DNA from: Acanthaster planci
Lineage: Eukaryota; Echinodermata; Asteroidea; Valvatida; Acanthasteridae
Reading direction: 5' to 3'
Length of the DNA: 64,000 nucleotides
Assembly: GCF_001949145.1 (NCBI RefSeq)
Contig: NW_019091457.1
Location: 820,810-884,809 of the forward strand
Positions 39,171 through 50,500 of this stretch are shown here, one piece after another. The notes below the pieces were generated by a model. That model searched no databases. It saw nothing but the letters and a program-made list of their open reading frames with translations, and was not told the DNA's origin. The position numbers were made by a program, and so were the translations under genes. Position 1 is the stretch's first letter. Each line of letters starts with the position of its first letter.

Positions 39171-39433
39171 CTGGCGAAGAATGGAAGAACAGTTATGTTC
39201 TGTATTTTTTTAAGCTTTTTAAATATCGTTTCATATGGAACGCGCTTTATGGCCCCAAAGGGAGCAATCAAGGATGGTGTGTATACTTTCAGTGAAAAAA
39301 AAAAAAACACTTTGGTGGTGTCATACCCACCAGGCGGAGGTGCGCTTGAGACAGGACCGCTCTGGCCACTAGTTTGGGCCGACCATTGTTTAGCAGGGAT
39401 ATCAAGGGGTGACACTTCTTGAACGACTCCTAC
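39171..39433 (-). other. Receptor intron 2 (263 bp)
   Basis: GTAGGA...CGCCAG on the minus strand, phase 1 on both sides. It contains a purely incidental Ser/Pro-rich open frame that cannot be an exon, because it would need a 19-base intron before it. Confidence 0.65.
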
Positions 39434-40777
39434 CTGTCGGACTCAGACAATGCTGCCACGAGGTCTCTGCGCTGACGCCGGTGCTGGTGGAGCGGCCGGT
39501 GGGGAAGGCTAAGAATGAAGACTCCTCCCCATGCGGGCTCTGGAGTTGCATCGTCGCGGCCACATGATACGAGCCCGTTACTGCACGCGTGTCGTAGGTG
39601 TCCACCCAAACGAAGGTGGTGTCGGTCCGCCGGGTGAGGATGTTGATGTGCGACTTGCGATCCCCGGGACTTGGCAGGAAGCCAACGGTTCGAACGCACT
39701 TAGTGCTGTCGCGACTGCTCTGCCGTTTGTCGTGGGAAGAATTCTCGGTGATCACTATGGGCTCCTCTTGGCAGAAATAGGCGAAATTCAGCACGAATTC
39801 TGCCGGCTCTGAAAGCATATATTCTATTTGGATCGAACCATTGCTGCGGTACTGCTCCATCGGCATAATCAGAAGGGTTGAGCCTGAGGTGTATCTCACC
39901 ACCATGACGGGTTTGTCAGAGGAAAGCACCTCGAGATGATCTTCACTCTGTACAAGGTGATCGAACCAAGTCGCCCCAATGTCGGCGACCTTTACTTCAA
40001 GTGTGGTACTGTTCGACGATATGGACAGAGATGTGTTTGGGGACGGAATGACGATCCTGTGAATTTGCAGGGACGACGTCGGGTAACCAGACCGAGTCAT
40101 GATGAATTCGTGCCCCCACGCGTCCACCGGGGGCAACTGTTGGGCGAGCACGGTGTCACCCAGTTGGCTTCCGGACACGACCGCGACTGGCTGGCTCGAT
40201 GTCACGCGCACGCCAGTCAAATCGAACAGGCTCGAGACGTAAATAGTCTGGTTTCTGTTCAGGACCCTGTTGATATGCTGTGTTTTGTTGGTGGCTTTGT
40301 TGACTAACTCAGGGAATCTCATGTTAATATCCACGCTAGTGTTGTCCTGAGTAGCCGAAACTGTAAACAGGTGTAGTCGCGCGACTGGCGAGGAGGCTAT
40401 GAAATATTCCAGTCCGAGGGCCTTGGTAGGATGAACGAGGAAACGGTCAGCACGATTGCCGGTCACACACTGCAGTGTGATGCTACTGTTGGCTCTGACA
40501 ACCACCGTGTTTTCGTCGATGTCTAAACGTATTCCCGATAGGGACCCAAGTTCCCTTCGAGCATGCCTGGTTTTCACGGACGGCAGGGAAAACAGCGCCC
40601 TCTCGCCGTACCCTACGTCCGCTCGGTGTGAACATCCATGCCCAGGCAAGTCAAAGCGCACTCGGGTGTTCACGTTTGGAGCCTGAGCTGTTGCAATCAG
40701 ATATGGTCTGACGGAGGTGTTTGGAGGATAAGGGAAGGAGAAAACGAAGTCACGGCCACTGACATCCCAGGGAGAAG
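39434..40777 (-). CDS. IgGFc-binding-domain receptor, coding exon 2 (extracellular domain)
   Basis: This exon encodes residues 26-473 and is clearly an IgGFc-binding protein N-terminal domain (PF17517 type). Hallmarks are EYFIASSP, LHLFTVSATQDNTSVDI, the segment ending SSLFDLTGVRVTSSQPVAVVSG, and QQLPPVDAWGHEFI near residue 238. Nine N-glycosylation sequons fit a secreted face. In human FCGBP the domain is followed by many von Willebrand D domains, and in other invertebrate proteins by EGF or other modules; here the model goes directly to a stalk and membrane segment. The acceptor (CTCAAG) is phase 1 and fits the signal-peptide exon. The open frame extends upstream to an ATG at 40844, but that start would lack a signal peptide. 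The donor GTAGGA is at 39433; without it the frame stops within ten codons. The ligand is unknown, and binding of IgG itself is not implied. Confidence 0.88.
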
Positions 40778-40849
40778 CTTGAGTATGAGAAACCATTACA
40801 AAATGGATGAATTCTCGGGTAAAAGTTTTGTACAGTCTCATCATGCGTG

Positions 40850-41790
40850 ACGTCGTGCGTCGCGTCGTGCCATCGAGGTGTCCTATCGTCCTGGCAGAGT
40901 TTTGAGTGCAAGAAGTCGACCCTAGCGTCTCCTGTCAATTTTCAACATCTTGAAAGCAAGCATTCCTATGAAGGAAAATCCCTTTTGTATGCAAAAGCGT
41001 TGTCGGCACGAAATACCACAAGCAGTTACACCATTGAACCATTTTGATGACAGGTTAGGACGACGGCGAGGGTACGACGCGATGTTCGACGCGAATGCAC
41101 CTACGGTGCGACTCGATGGATGAATGACGGGGACACGCTGTAGCTTTATAGGTAATGAAAGCAACAAGATGGAAAAGAGGACACAATGGCACAACGATAG
41201 CTCTACGCAAGACGCAACGCCAGTGTATGTACCAATGCAACACAGGGGAGCGACGGCACGTCGCGTCGTGCCGTCGCACCTTATGCAGAGAGGGCGATGC
41301 TGTGGCTCGTGAATAGTACCCCATTTATGAGTATGTAGCAATTGTATTTCTGGATGTTGCTATCTTACACGGCATGCAGTGGGTCTATGCTGATCAGTCA
41401 GTCTCGACCAGTCTACACCAGGCGATAGACATTGTCCAATGGGTGTACGCACTTTCACGAGTGGCCTGCAGCACTTTCACGGTGGGACGGTGCGAGTTTG
41501 AACGCACTTGCGCTCTGGGGAGGAACATAGCAAGCATCAACGCAAGAAGAGTAGAGGGCAGATTCGAGCGACGACTATTTTGCCGATTTCGTCTGGCCTC
41601 AAGGATAACATTCCGTGCACATGTACATGTATGTTACCCATGAAAATCGACCAGTGGTAGACAAGCGGTCGTCGCTCGAACCGTCCCCGTTGCTGTAGAA
41701 GCAAGACAGCAGCAACGTGCGAGTTACATTGACGGACGCAACACAAGCGTCAATATTACCAGCAAGCAGCACCGTTCGGTGACAACATGA
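40850..41790. mobile_element. CG-rich inverted-repeat cluster (candidate non-autonomous DNA transposon)
   Basis: Within the receptor's first intron, CGTCGCGTCGTGCC(A/G)TCG occurs at 40858-40875 and 41259-41276. The second copy is part of a perfect 11-bp hairpin (41250-41260 and 41267-41277, loop TCGCGT). A 13-bp perfect inverted repeat TTCGAGCGACGAC / GTCGTCGCTCGAA is at 41563-41575 and 41668-41680. CGTTGCTG / CAGCAACG is at 41688-41695 and 41710-41717. The density of CG-rich inverted motifs differs from the surrounding AT-rich sequence. No transposase frame was found and the true ends are not defined. It could be one element or nested copies. Confidence 0.4.
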
Positions 41791-43571
41791 CCACAGCTAA
41801 AGGCACGCACACGATCCTGTAATGTTTACTACAGCAGCAATGCCAGCAGTAAAAACATTGGCAACAAAAGACATGAGCTGGCTGTCAAGAAATGATGACA
41901 GACACATGACCGGAGCGCAAACAGTGAACTACGACGCCGTCCGATGTCATGTTTTTTGTTGGTTTCCAAGTACGGTTTTCACTTGTGGCTCTCGTTCCGG
42001 TTTTATTCGGGGGGAATCCTTAGCTGACAGAATGTTCAAGTAACTCAACACCTTCAAGAAGTGAAACTTGAATCGTGCCATTCAAAACTTGGAAGAGAAA
42101 CAGAAAAGAACGATAAAAAACGACTACGCGTAGGTTCGCTCTATACCAGTATTAAAACGACAAAATTTTAAAGAGTTTGTGTGTTTTTTTCCCGGAATCG
42201 CGAAGACCCCTTGCGTGAGACGGGGCATTTCAGTTTATTCTCAGCTTCATGGGATTTTCAAGCGAAAAAAATATCGTATATTCCGTCGTACCGATCAACG
42301 AAAATATAGCAAGCCGAATTAATTTGATTGACTCTTGTCGGTGCGGCGGATGTCATGCGTGTTGTGCGCGTGTAGGATACGGCGGGCCATACAACTGCAT
42401 TCCGGCCATTATACGTCACCCGCACAATTTGTGCGTTAAACATTGATCTCCGTTATAATGGAGATCAGTGGTGTAAAATGCATTAGCGTGGGAACCAGCG
42501 GGTGAACCAACGCGCCCTCGTACTTCATTCGTTTGCACTACACTTCCTGGTTCAAAACGACGTCACATTCAGTGTTACCAGCCCGGTACTTTTTTGTTCA
42601 ACCTTTTATCTATGTTTTCTCTTTTAAATCAACATAATGGCCAACATTTACATGAGAGAGAGCACAATGAGTGTGGCGTTCTCGTGATGTTAAACTCATT
42701 CAGCAGGTGTATGCTTCGAAAGAGAAAAGTCCACACGTGTGGCGTAGGCCAAATGCAATGTCACGCGATCTGTTAAAGCTGAGCCTCGCCTAATAATAGA
42801 AAATTATGTGCACGTATTTCGCTTTCATTTTCTTAAAAACTGAAGACAACTTCCTCCTCTTTAGGCCTACACGCACATAATCTGGCGATACTGAGCCTCA
42901 ATCAGATCAGGTGTAGTCACTTTAAAACACACATGGCCATTTCGCTTTTTTTCCCGCAATGCACGGTGAAAAGTAACTTTTAAGCTCACAATTATCAGAT
43001 CTGTGGGCGGTGGGTTTAATTTCAGAGATGGGTTTTTGTTCTCCCAACGCTTGCTGTCACTAGGTATAAGAGACTCTAATTCATCCTAAAAAACCAACAG
43101 TACCGATAAGCGACCGGGTATGGGCTACTACTTTCCGCGAAGTCCAGGTGAGCGCGTTAATTAATATAAGTTCGAGACTCGTGGCTTACTCGGAGGCCAT
43201 GGCTTAGAGGCTTGTCTCGTTTCCTCCTTAATTCATGTTTCTAAATACTTGGTCAACACCACATACTGAAACACATCTCGATCTTCGTCTTTGGACTTCA
43301 AAATCTTCGTCCCAGAGTCGCAATCTTAGTTTCAAAGGTGGATATCACAACTTCGTTAATACTGATTTACGCCAATAACGAGGCTGGTCGTTTGAACAAA
43401 CAGATCTGCAAATAGCTAGCTTCTGGGAGCGACAACTGACGTTTTCTTTATCTGTTGGCCTGTGTTTCAGTGCCTAAGGTGTAAGCTTTAGAGAAATAGT
43501 CCTCAGTCGACAAAAAACATCCCCGTGCGCAAACCCACAATCAGGTCATGTCAGGGGTCTAAATCTCTTAC
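41791..43571 (-). other. Distal part of receptor intron 1
   Basis: Together with the repeat-rich part, the intron spans 40778-43571. No exon is recognisable in this part. It holds one TAGGCCTA palindrome (42862-42869) and ordinary AT-rich sequence. Confidence 0.5.
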
Positions 43572-43647
43572 CTGTCCCAGCTGTTGCCGCACGGTGGGGT
43601 TGGATCAAGACTAGCCCCGACAAAAGCAAAACGGCAGTTGCCGCCAT
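43572..43647 (-). CDS. IgGFc-binding-domain receptor, coding exon 1 (signal peptide)
   Basis: Too short to stand out as an open frame, but convincing as a signal-peptide exon. ATG at 43647-43645 starts MAATAVLLLSGLVLIQPHR, with a hydrophobic core AVLLLSGLVLI and small residues (AATAG) for cleavage. The exon ends ACA G with a strong donor GTAAGAG, phase 1, which matches the phase of the IgGFc-binding exon 2794 bases downstream. A TATAAAA box lies about 257 bases upstream of the ATG. A longer overlapping frame on the same strand is in the wrong register. Confidence 0.72.
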
Positions 43648-43903
43648 GATGGGTCGTGTTGGGATCGGTGCGGTGTTTCCGCAATTTCCTGCAATTTCTG
43701 TAGGATCGTCTTGTCGAAGCTGTTGAAATGCTGTCTCGCGATATTAAAAGAAAGGAATTCCGAGGGACAGTATCGCTGCGCGAAACACACAGACCAGGAA
43801 GTGGGCATGTTACGCTTCAGCACATTATTAATGCCTCGCGCGTGTATTTCCTCGGCTGCAGTATTCCGAGAATGAAACTCGACAACCGTTGCTAGCCCAC
43901 CGA

Positions 43904-43910
43904 TTTTATA
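43904..43910 (-). promoter_or_regulatory. TATA box of the receptor gene (candidate)
   Basis: TATAAAA on the minus strand at 43910-43904. Transcription would begin near 43880, giving a 5' UTR of about 230 bases before the ATG at 43647. Confidence 0.4.
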
Positions 43911-45195
43911 CTGAACACGCGCACAGTGCTGTTCTCTCGATCAGTAAAATACCTTAATGAAGTAAAGTTTTCGAAACAGAAAGAAAAGCTTCTGGGAAAT
44001 GTAAAAAAAGTAACCGGTTCAAAGGGGAAGTTTCCAGAGAGTTATTAACGCAAAGGTCAATTACTGCACGTGACAATCGTAAAATCTTGAAATTCACTAG
44101 CCGACCGACACCATCTTCTGTCTATCCACAAGTAGCCCCTCCATCCAAACGAAACCCTGACACACGCTACAGCAACCGAAGGAGTTTCACAGTACTATTT
44201 GCGTAAATAACATTTTATTAGAATATGGAAAGTTTCACTGACAGGGTCAAACGTCTCCAAAATATGTCACTGATAAATAAGCAATCACTTTGTTTACAAT
44301 CAAAACCTGTTATAACATCTAAATATATATAATGTCAACTGGCCCCGTGAAAAGGGTGAATGAACCTAACAACAGCATTGCAACACCTGTGTAATTACAT
44401 GTATTTAGCACATTGGTTATTTTCTTGGCAAGTGATCATAAACAAATACAAATACTTTACCCAAAATCGTTTCAGTTGGTGAGGTCTTACAAAAAAAGTA
44501 CAAACTTCTATATGAAACGTGTACAAAATTGCACAAAAATCGCTACAAATGCAGTATACGGCAGCCAACAATGTGGGAATTTACCAAACGACAGCCATGT
44601 TGTCAGTCACGCTTAATACGACGCCTACCACGTCAAAGCAAAATGCGCAAAGAAAGTCACAATACCGTGAATGATTATTACTATTCCAGTCATTCCCCAC
44701 CAACCCTGCAGAGACGACACAAAATAGTCAACGAAAACACGCGCGCACGAAAAACAGTGTGACAACGTCCATGTCAAAACCTTTGCCACTGACACAATCG
44801 TGTCTTTTTCCCCTTTCTCGACATGAGCTCAACAAAACAATGGCAGCAAAAAGCGTACATTTCAGTATCGCGATTCACATGAACAACAAACACAGAAATA
44901 GCCGTCGGTTAAGAGTAACGAGGCATTTCAGTAAGGGTCGAATTGCTGGATTTCACATAGGGGATCTAATCCGAGTGCATATTTCAAATACAATAAGCGT
45001 GACTAGTGGATACAGTTGAACAGTGACACTGTAAACATTACAAGTGACCATCGATACTGCGCATGCCACTGTTTCCCCCCCGACGTTCTCGCATTTTTAA
45101 CTTTCTGCAACGTTTTAAATGTTATAAACACGTCAAATCCACCCACAGCTTAGCCGTGCCCGTGACTCGTATGGCCACGTCCGTACTACTTCGCT
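43911..45195. other. Intergenic DNA between receptor and phosphatase genes
   Basis: Short AT-rich spacer between the receptor promoter and the end of the phosphatase 3' region. No coding sequence was recognised. A minus-strand AATAAAA near 44210-44218 could be a distal poly(A) signal for the phosphatase. Confidence 0.45.
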
Positions 45196-45340
45196 CCGGC
45201 CTACAATTACACACGCGTCTATGGAAGTGCCCGTGTCCCCATCCAATGATACCGTTGGGTGTGATTTCAAGCCGTAGCCAAGTCTTTCAGACACGGCTTG
45301 ATTATACATGTGGGCAAAAACCTTAAGCCGTGTCCAAAAG
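45196..45340. repeat. Foldback (MITE-like) element, copy C
   Basis: TTCAAGCCGTAGCCAAGT at 45266-45283 is the reverse complement of the copy A arm core (17 of 18). Upstream, 45196-45216 contains the partner ATTACACACG arm. A second inverted pair, CAAGCCGT...ACGGCTTG, is at 45268-45300, and a further TAAGCCGTGTCC is at about 45324-45335. The copy lies just beyond the phosphatase 3' end and is more rearranged than copy A. Confidence 0.5.
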
Positions 45341-45907
45341 TTGTGGCTGCGTCTAGAAACAAAGTAACACTAGAGCCTAGACTGTAAGCACTGGCTGGAT
45401 AGCAGGCTCCTTCCACTTCTGGGCAGGAGCCGATAGAGTCGGTCAAAGCCTCAGTACTTTGGATTCTTATGTACAATCGGGGGAAGCCAAGGTGTTAAAA
45501 AGACAGGTCTGGTCCTCCATCAACTTTCGATTGCAGAGGTGGGTTTTTTTTTACGTTTGAATATTTTTTAGTATACAACCGCAATAGTAACAAAAATACA
45601 AACATTACTTTAAAACAATAAGCACAGCACAGAATAACGACAAGACAATAAAATGTCGAATGACGAAATGGTCATTTCAAAGGCAACAATATTGCGAGTT
45701 TCAATACTTAAAAATACAAAAGTCAGACAAAATGAACATAATCTGGACAGCTTAATTCTACACACATACGTTTCAGCATAATTGAAAAAATTCAAATTAT
45801 CAAAAAAAACCTAAAATGCCGATTATTAGTCTCTAATTAACATCTTAACTGCATTCCAACTTAGGCTCTGAACTGAATATAAATAACTTTTTTCTTCTCA
45901 AAATTAT

Positions 45908-45934
45908 TTTATTTCTTCGTTATAAATAAATAAT
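45908..45934 (-). promoter_or_regulatory. DUSP1: AU-rich element and poly(A) signal of the phosphatase 3' UTR
   Basis: On the minus strand, ATTATTTATTTATA at 45934-45921 contains the AU-rich nonamer TTATTTATT, about 100 bases after the stop codon. AATAAA follows at 45913-45908. A further GTTATTTATATT lies near 45886-45875. Such elements destabilise short-lived transcripts. Vertebrate DUSP1 mRNA is regulated this way by TTP and HuR, which supports but does not prove the role here. Confidence 0.45.
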
Positions 45935-46033
45935 CAATTTAAATAACACCGATAAGGCAGCATTTACAACGCAACAAACAAGCAGCAAAAACCTTTCTCA
46001 TTCCTTATAGACTCATTATTACACACACAAAAA

Positions 46034-46560
46034 TTAGGAAGGAGAACAGATGGGCTTGGCACCCTTAGTGTGATCAGGCTGCTGCCAGCCACATGGGGGC
46101 GCTATTGCAAAGTTAAAGACGGAGGGACACTTCGGCTGGGGCACCTGGTGCCGAGGCTTCTCTGACGACGAAGCGGGGACCAGGCAGGGTAGGGACGCGC
46201 TGCGCGTTCGGCGGGCTCCGGGGAAGAGCGCCGGTAGGGTCCGGGTGAAGTCATGGGGCGTGTGGCAGTCGCGGCCCGGCAGGTGACCGGGGCCAGCCGG
46301 GCATCCGGCTCCGACACCACCGCCAGAGCCACTGCTGGTAGCCTCCCGCTGCTGCTTGAGGTCGGCCTCGTACCTGAGGAGCTGCAGCATGAAGGAAAAG
46401 TTGGGCGAGATGACCTTACGCAAGCTGCGGACGAACTCGAAGGCTTCCTCCAGGCGCATAGCCTGCACCTTCATAAGGTACGCCAGGCAAACGGTGGCCG
46501 AGCGGCTGATGCCGGCTCGGCAGTGAATCAGGACCGAGCCTCCGGACAACTTGACGGTGT
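46034..46560 (-). CDS. DUSP1: MAP-kinase phosphatase (DUSP1/2/4/5 type), coding exon 3: active site
   Basis: Residues 288-462 of a predicted 462-residue dual-specificity phosphatase. The exon begins with a split Asp codon and continues TVKLSGGSVLIHCRAGISRS, which holds the HCxxGxxRS P-loop: Cys301 is the nucleophile and Arg307 binds phosphate. ISPNFSFMLQLLRYE then follows, as in MKP family members. After the catalytic domain there is a Gly/Ser/Pro-rich tail of about 110 residues, longer than in vertebrate DUSP1. Near its end VFNFAIAP aligns with the VFNFPVSIP block of DUSP1, the ERK-docking DEF motif, but with Ala in place of the Pro. The acceptor is TTCGCAG, phase 1. The stop TAA or TAG-type triplet is at 46036-46034. 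Confidence 0.95.
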
Positions 46561-47058
46561 CTGCGAAAAAAAAGTGACAAAGTAAGACACCATCAGCTAC
46601 CGTCGTCTGAAAACTGACCTGGCGACTGCAGCTTTTAAAATCTCAAGAGGGAGCTCTCAGGATGATCGTTTTAAAGTGTGTGCAAGAACACACACTTACT
46701 CCTCGAAACGTGTCATATAAATACAGTGTATCAGGGCAGGGCCAGTCAAACTGGAAAAGTTGTTTGCGAAAAGATGTTTCCTCGTGTAAGTTACACAAAA
46801 GCTCCTCACTCGCTGATGAGAATTTACAGCGACCTACTGACTTTGACTGGCACAGCTGCTTTCAACAAGTAGATTAATACTTATACCGTGTGACTTCTCC
46901 ATCGTGTTAAATGACACCATCTCTTCATAATTTGGCTTTCTAAATCTTACTGAATTATGCAGCAAAATGAGAGCGGAAAAGAACCACGCTTAATGAGCAA
47001 GGAGCTTGCAGTTGGACCAGTGCCAAATTCTCTTGCCAAATCCCTCCACTCAACTCAC
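46561..47058 (-). other. DUSP1: Phosphatase intron 2 (498 bp)
   Basis: GTGAGT...TTCGCAG, phase 1, splitting the catalytic domain between AIDFI and DTVKLSGG. No exon inside. Confidence 0.85.
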
Positions 47059-47523
47059 CTATGAAGTCAATGGCCTCGGGAAACCAGGAGAGCAGATCGG
47101 CCTCGTTGTCATCATCGACGGGGATGCTCTTGTAGGCAATGGCGCCCTCGCTCAGGAAGTAGTTGGGTACGCAGCGCGAGACGTTGAGCACGGCCGTGAT
47201 GCCGTGCGCCTCCAGCAGGTCCCGGCGGGCGGCGTGGAAGGCGTTGCCCAGGTACAGGTGGGGCAGGATCTGCACGGGCTCGCCCTCCTGATGCAACGGG
47301 ACGGTGCGGGCCGGCACCGAGGATGCGTCGCCGCCACAGCCGCTGCTGCTGGCGGAGGGCGGCGCGGCGAGGGGCACGGTGGCGCACCTTGTCAGCCGCT
47401 GGAGGCGGAGGGAGGGGCCGACCGGACCGGCCACAGGTATGGGCTCCTCTGTGTCCATGGGGGCTCGGGCCGCGGACGCGGAACACATGGACGGATGTTC
47501 CTGGCAGAACTTCTCAAAACCAC
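47059..47523 (-). CDS. DUSP1: MAP-kinase phosphatase, coding exon 2: linker and first half of catalytic domain
   Basis: Residues 133-287. The exon starts GGFEKFCQEHP, the conserved end of the rhodanese region in nuclear MKPs. An Ala/Pro/Ser-rich low-complexity linker of about 70 residues (144-213) follows. The catalytic domain begins at about residue 217 with ILPHLYLGNAFHAARRDLLE and contains ITAVLNVS and IPVDDDNEADLLSWFPEAID, where Asp270 is the expected general acid. The acceptor is CTCCTCCAG and the donor GTGAGT; both are phase 1. Very GC-rich coding sequence here throws long shadow frames on both strands; only this one carries family motifs. Substrates of the family are ERK, JNK and p38, dephosphorylated at the Thr-X-Tyr loop, mainly in the nucleus. 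Confidence 0.95.
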
Positions 47524-50500
47524 CTGGAGGAGCAAACAAACAACAAAAGGTCGAATGAACCTGGTTGAATTTCCTCCCATTGATTTCGCAACTTCATCGG
47601 AGTACGATATTTCCCTCCGGGTCATAAGTCTGCTTTCCTTCCTTTATGGTCAGAGCTAGTATCCAAGCAAGCGCTGGAAAAATAATAACGCATTGTTACT
47701 GTGGGGAGAACAATCAATGCTCTGCTGACCCCTAATGACCGGATGTGGTTTTCTGAATTCAGAATGTGGTTAAAGGCACCATGACACAGACCTTACACAA
47801 AGGAACCTGTCATCAGATTGATCGCCATTAATTAACAAAAACATATTACACGCTTGTTCGTGCCCTCTCCTTCGTCTGCTACGAAAAACAGAAAGCTAAA
47901 CCCTGACCAGACACGGCACTGTTTTGCAATGTATTATGAAAGCTTCAATATCCCGTGGACAAATCGATACCATCACTATCAGTGCTCCCGTTCCAGCCTC
48001 GACTTCAGCGGAACCAAAGCGAAATGAAACGGTCACAATAAACCGGGTTCTGTTATCGTAGCAGATTTTAGTTTTGGATGAATTTTCAACACTGCCAATG
48101 ACGCTGTCGTCGAAACCTATTTAATTCATACGGTTGTTCTATGATTGTGATATTGAACGGCAGTGACACAACTTAGTTTGAGCGAATATCCATTCCTGAA
48201 CAGTAACGAACCCCTTCAGTTACATCTGTTTTCGACCTCTTATAATTGGCTAATTCCGTTTCCGACAACTGAGGGCGCTGCTGCTCCGGAGTCAATATCC
48301 CTTAATGCACACAAATTAGGAAGAAACCGGTTTGCGCTTAACGTTTGGTGACCATAAGATGACATCACGGAGCGTTACAAACACCCGATAAGAAAAGTAC
48401 AAATAGACAAGCATGTAAATAGAACACAACAATCTCTGTCCACGGGACAATCCGCTCCGGATTATCCCAGGCGTTAAAGGTGTATACAGCTCACGGCAAC
48501 AGGAAAGGCAGAACACGTGTGGGTTGAAACGCGAGGAACAGTCGAATTAACGTATTAAAACCAATTGACAACTTCCCCAGTCTAAACCAAGAGGACATCC
48601 CGAAACATTCGAGACAGGAGAATCCAATCAACTGTTTTACATGGATGACTTTGATTATCACTCGGGGAAAATTGACATTAATAAAAATTCACGAATCGAT
48701 GCGCCACGGCGAAGACCCCCAGACCAGAAAACACTCAGTAACTGTTTCCGAGAAGGGACACATTATTGTTTGCCCGTCACTCTCTTAATGTCCCGGATGT
48801 GCCGTGGCTCTGCGCTGCCGAATAAATCGCCTAATTGACTAAACAAGCGACTAAACAACAACCATGAAATCAATGCGCAGGCCCAATCCCATTTATTAGA
48901 AACCGCACATAGGGCGGAAGTGGTCATTTCGCAAAACGAGAGAACTTGATGCCAGGATTTCCACATTTACTACAATCACTGAAAAGGGGGGGGGGTAGAA
49001 AGTGTAAACATCCCGTAATGAAGCTAGCAGGCGGAATAAAGAATAGATTTGAATAGAGCTGGAGTCTTTTCATCACTCATTTTAAAATTTCATTTATATC
49101 TGTGTACCTTTCTCAACTGACACTACATATTTTAATGAATATATGTATTCTTTTTGTGTGGGTGTAATTTTGAATGTGATGTTTCAATGAATTTACAATT
49201 TTTTACGCGCCTCAAAGCGAAAGCATTTTCAGAAGGAAGTGACAGTAAAACAGCATAGAAACAGCGCAGCATAGCACAGACCGAAGGCACATGGAAACAG
49301 GTGAGTAAATAGAAAGGGGAAACCTCGAGATCACCCACAGAGTACACGGGAATCGACTTGAGGGATGTTCAAGGCTGGGATTAAATCAGACAATATTAGG
49401 CCTCATTACATACACTGCCTCACAGAAGTACAAGTACACTTAGTCTTGCTTTGCACGCTGCGCCACAAGAGGGCGCCAACAAGACTCACGCGGCTTAAAA
49501 ATATTTCCACTCGGTTGGCTATGAGCGATATCCAAGCCCAATCAGTTTAAGCTCTGAGGCACCTGCGCCAAAGATCCCCACTTACATAGACAAGCGGTGA
49601 TTCTATCATTCTCGCGGTAAAGTCTGATAAGGGGGGGGAGGGGATACATCCGATTCCAAGGCAACAGAAACATCGGGTAATTCAGGATGTGGCCTGCTAA
49701 AAACTCCCGAGTGGCTAATTCCCCTTCCGGAGCCTGCCGAGAGGAGTTCAGTCAAATAGCGCGGAGGGAAAGGAATGGAAAAGGAGGACATTAAAAAACA
49801 AACACACATACAAAACAAAAAAAAACAAAACACACACAAAAAAACTTACAGGGTCTGTTACGATTACAAACACTATAACATTTTATCCACTGGGAATATT
49901 TCCGAGAAGTCGACGATTATTATATCCCTCATAGTTTCCAGTTATGGAAGAACTAATTACCGCTATGAAATGTCTACCAGTGTGAAGTTCTCCGAAGAGA
50001 ACAAAATGCGCTAGGGCAAGACTGGAACAGCAAGGTATGAGTCTTTTCTGTACACAAATTTCCCACTATGAAAATGAGTACTGTGAAAGAGGTTCACCGG
50101 ACTGTTTTATGCCGAACAACGCTGCTTTGGCCTTTCACAGTAAGCCGTGGAACTGTACGATGTTCAGGCAAAAATACTCACAAGGCTGGCAATGTGGCGC
50201 AGCCTAACGGCGTGATTGTCGTATTTGGGCCTTGGCTTTGGGAACCATTTTCTGTGGGGGCTCTGTGCCTGTCAGTTTTTTTTAGAGTAACGACCCTCAA
50301 CGGATCGTAACGTCACGTAGACCAAGCGATCATCCCTGGCATTGACCGTCAAAATGTTCCGTCGTCCTGACCCGATGTCATACCGCGGTTGATCCCGCAG
50401 CCGCACTTTGCCCGTGATACAAGGTCCAACATTTCTTATGCGAAACAAAAGCAACTCCTCCAGTTTTCCAGAACGAATAACCACTTTTTTTCATTTTCTG

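Noticed and set aside
39290-39415. Ser/Pro-rich frame inside receptor intron 2 as an extra stalk exon
   Set aside because: Its phase would fit, but the intron before it would be only 19 bases, too short to splice.
38939-39415. 158-codon minus-strand frame over receptor exon 3
   Set aside because: Wrong register: the alternative frame gives a clear membrane segment with matching splice phases.
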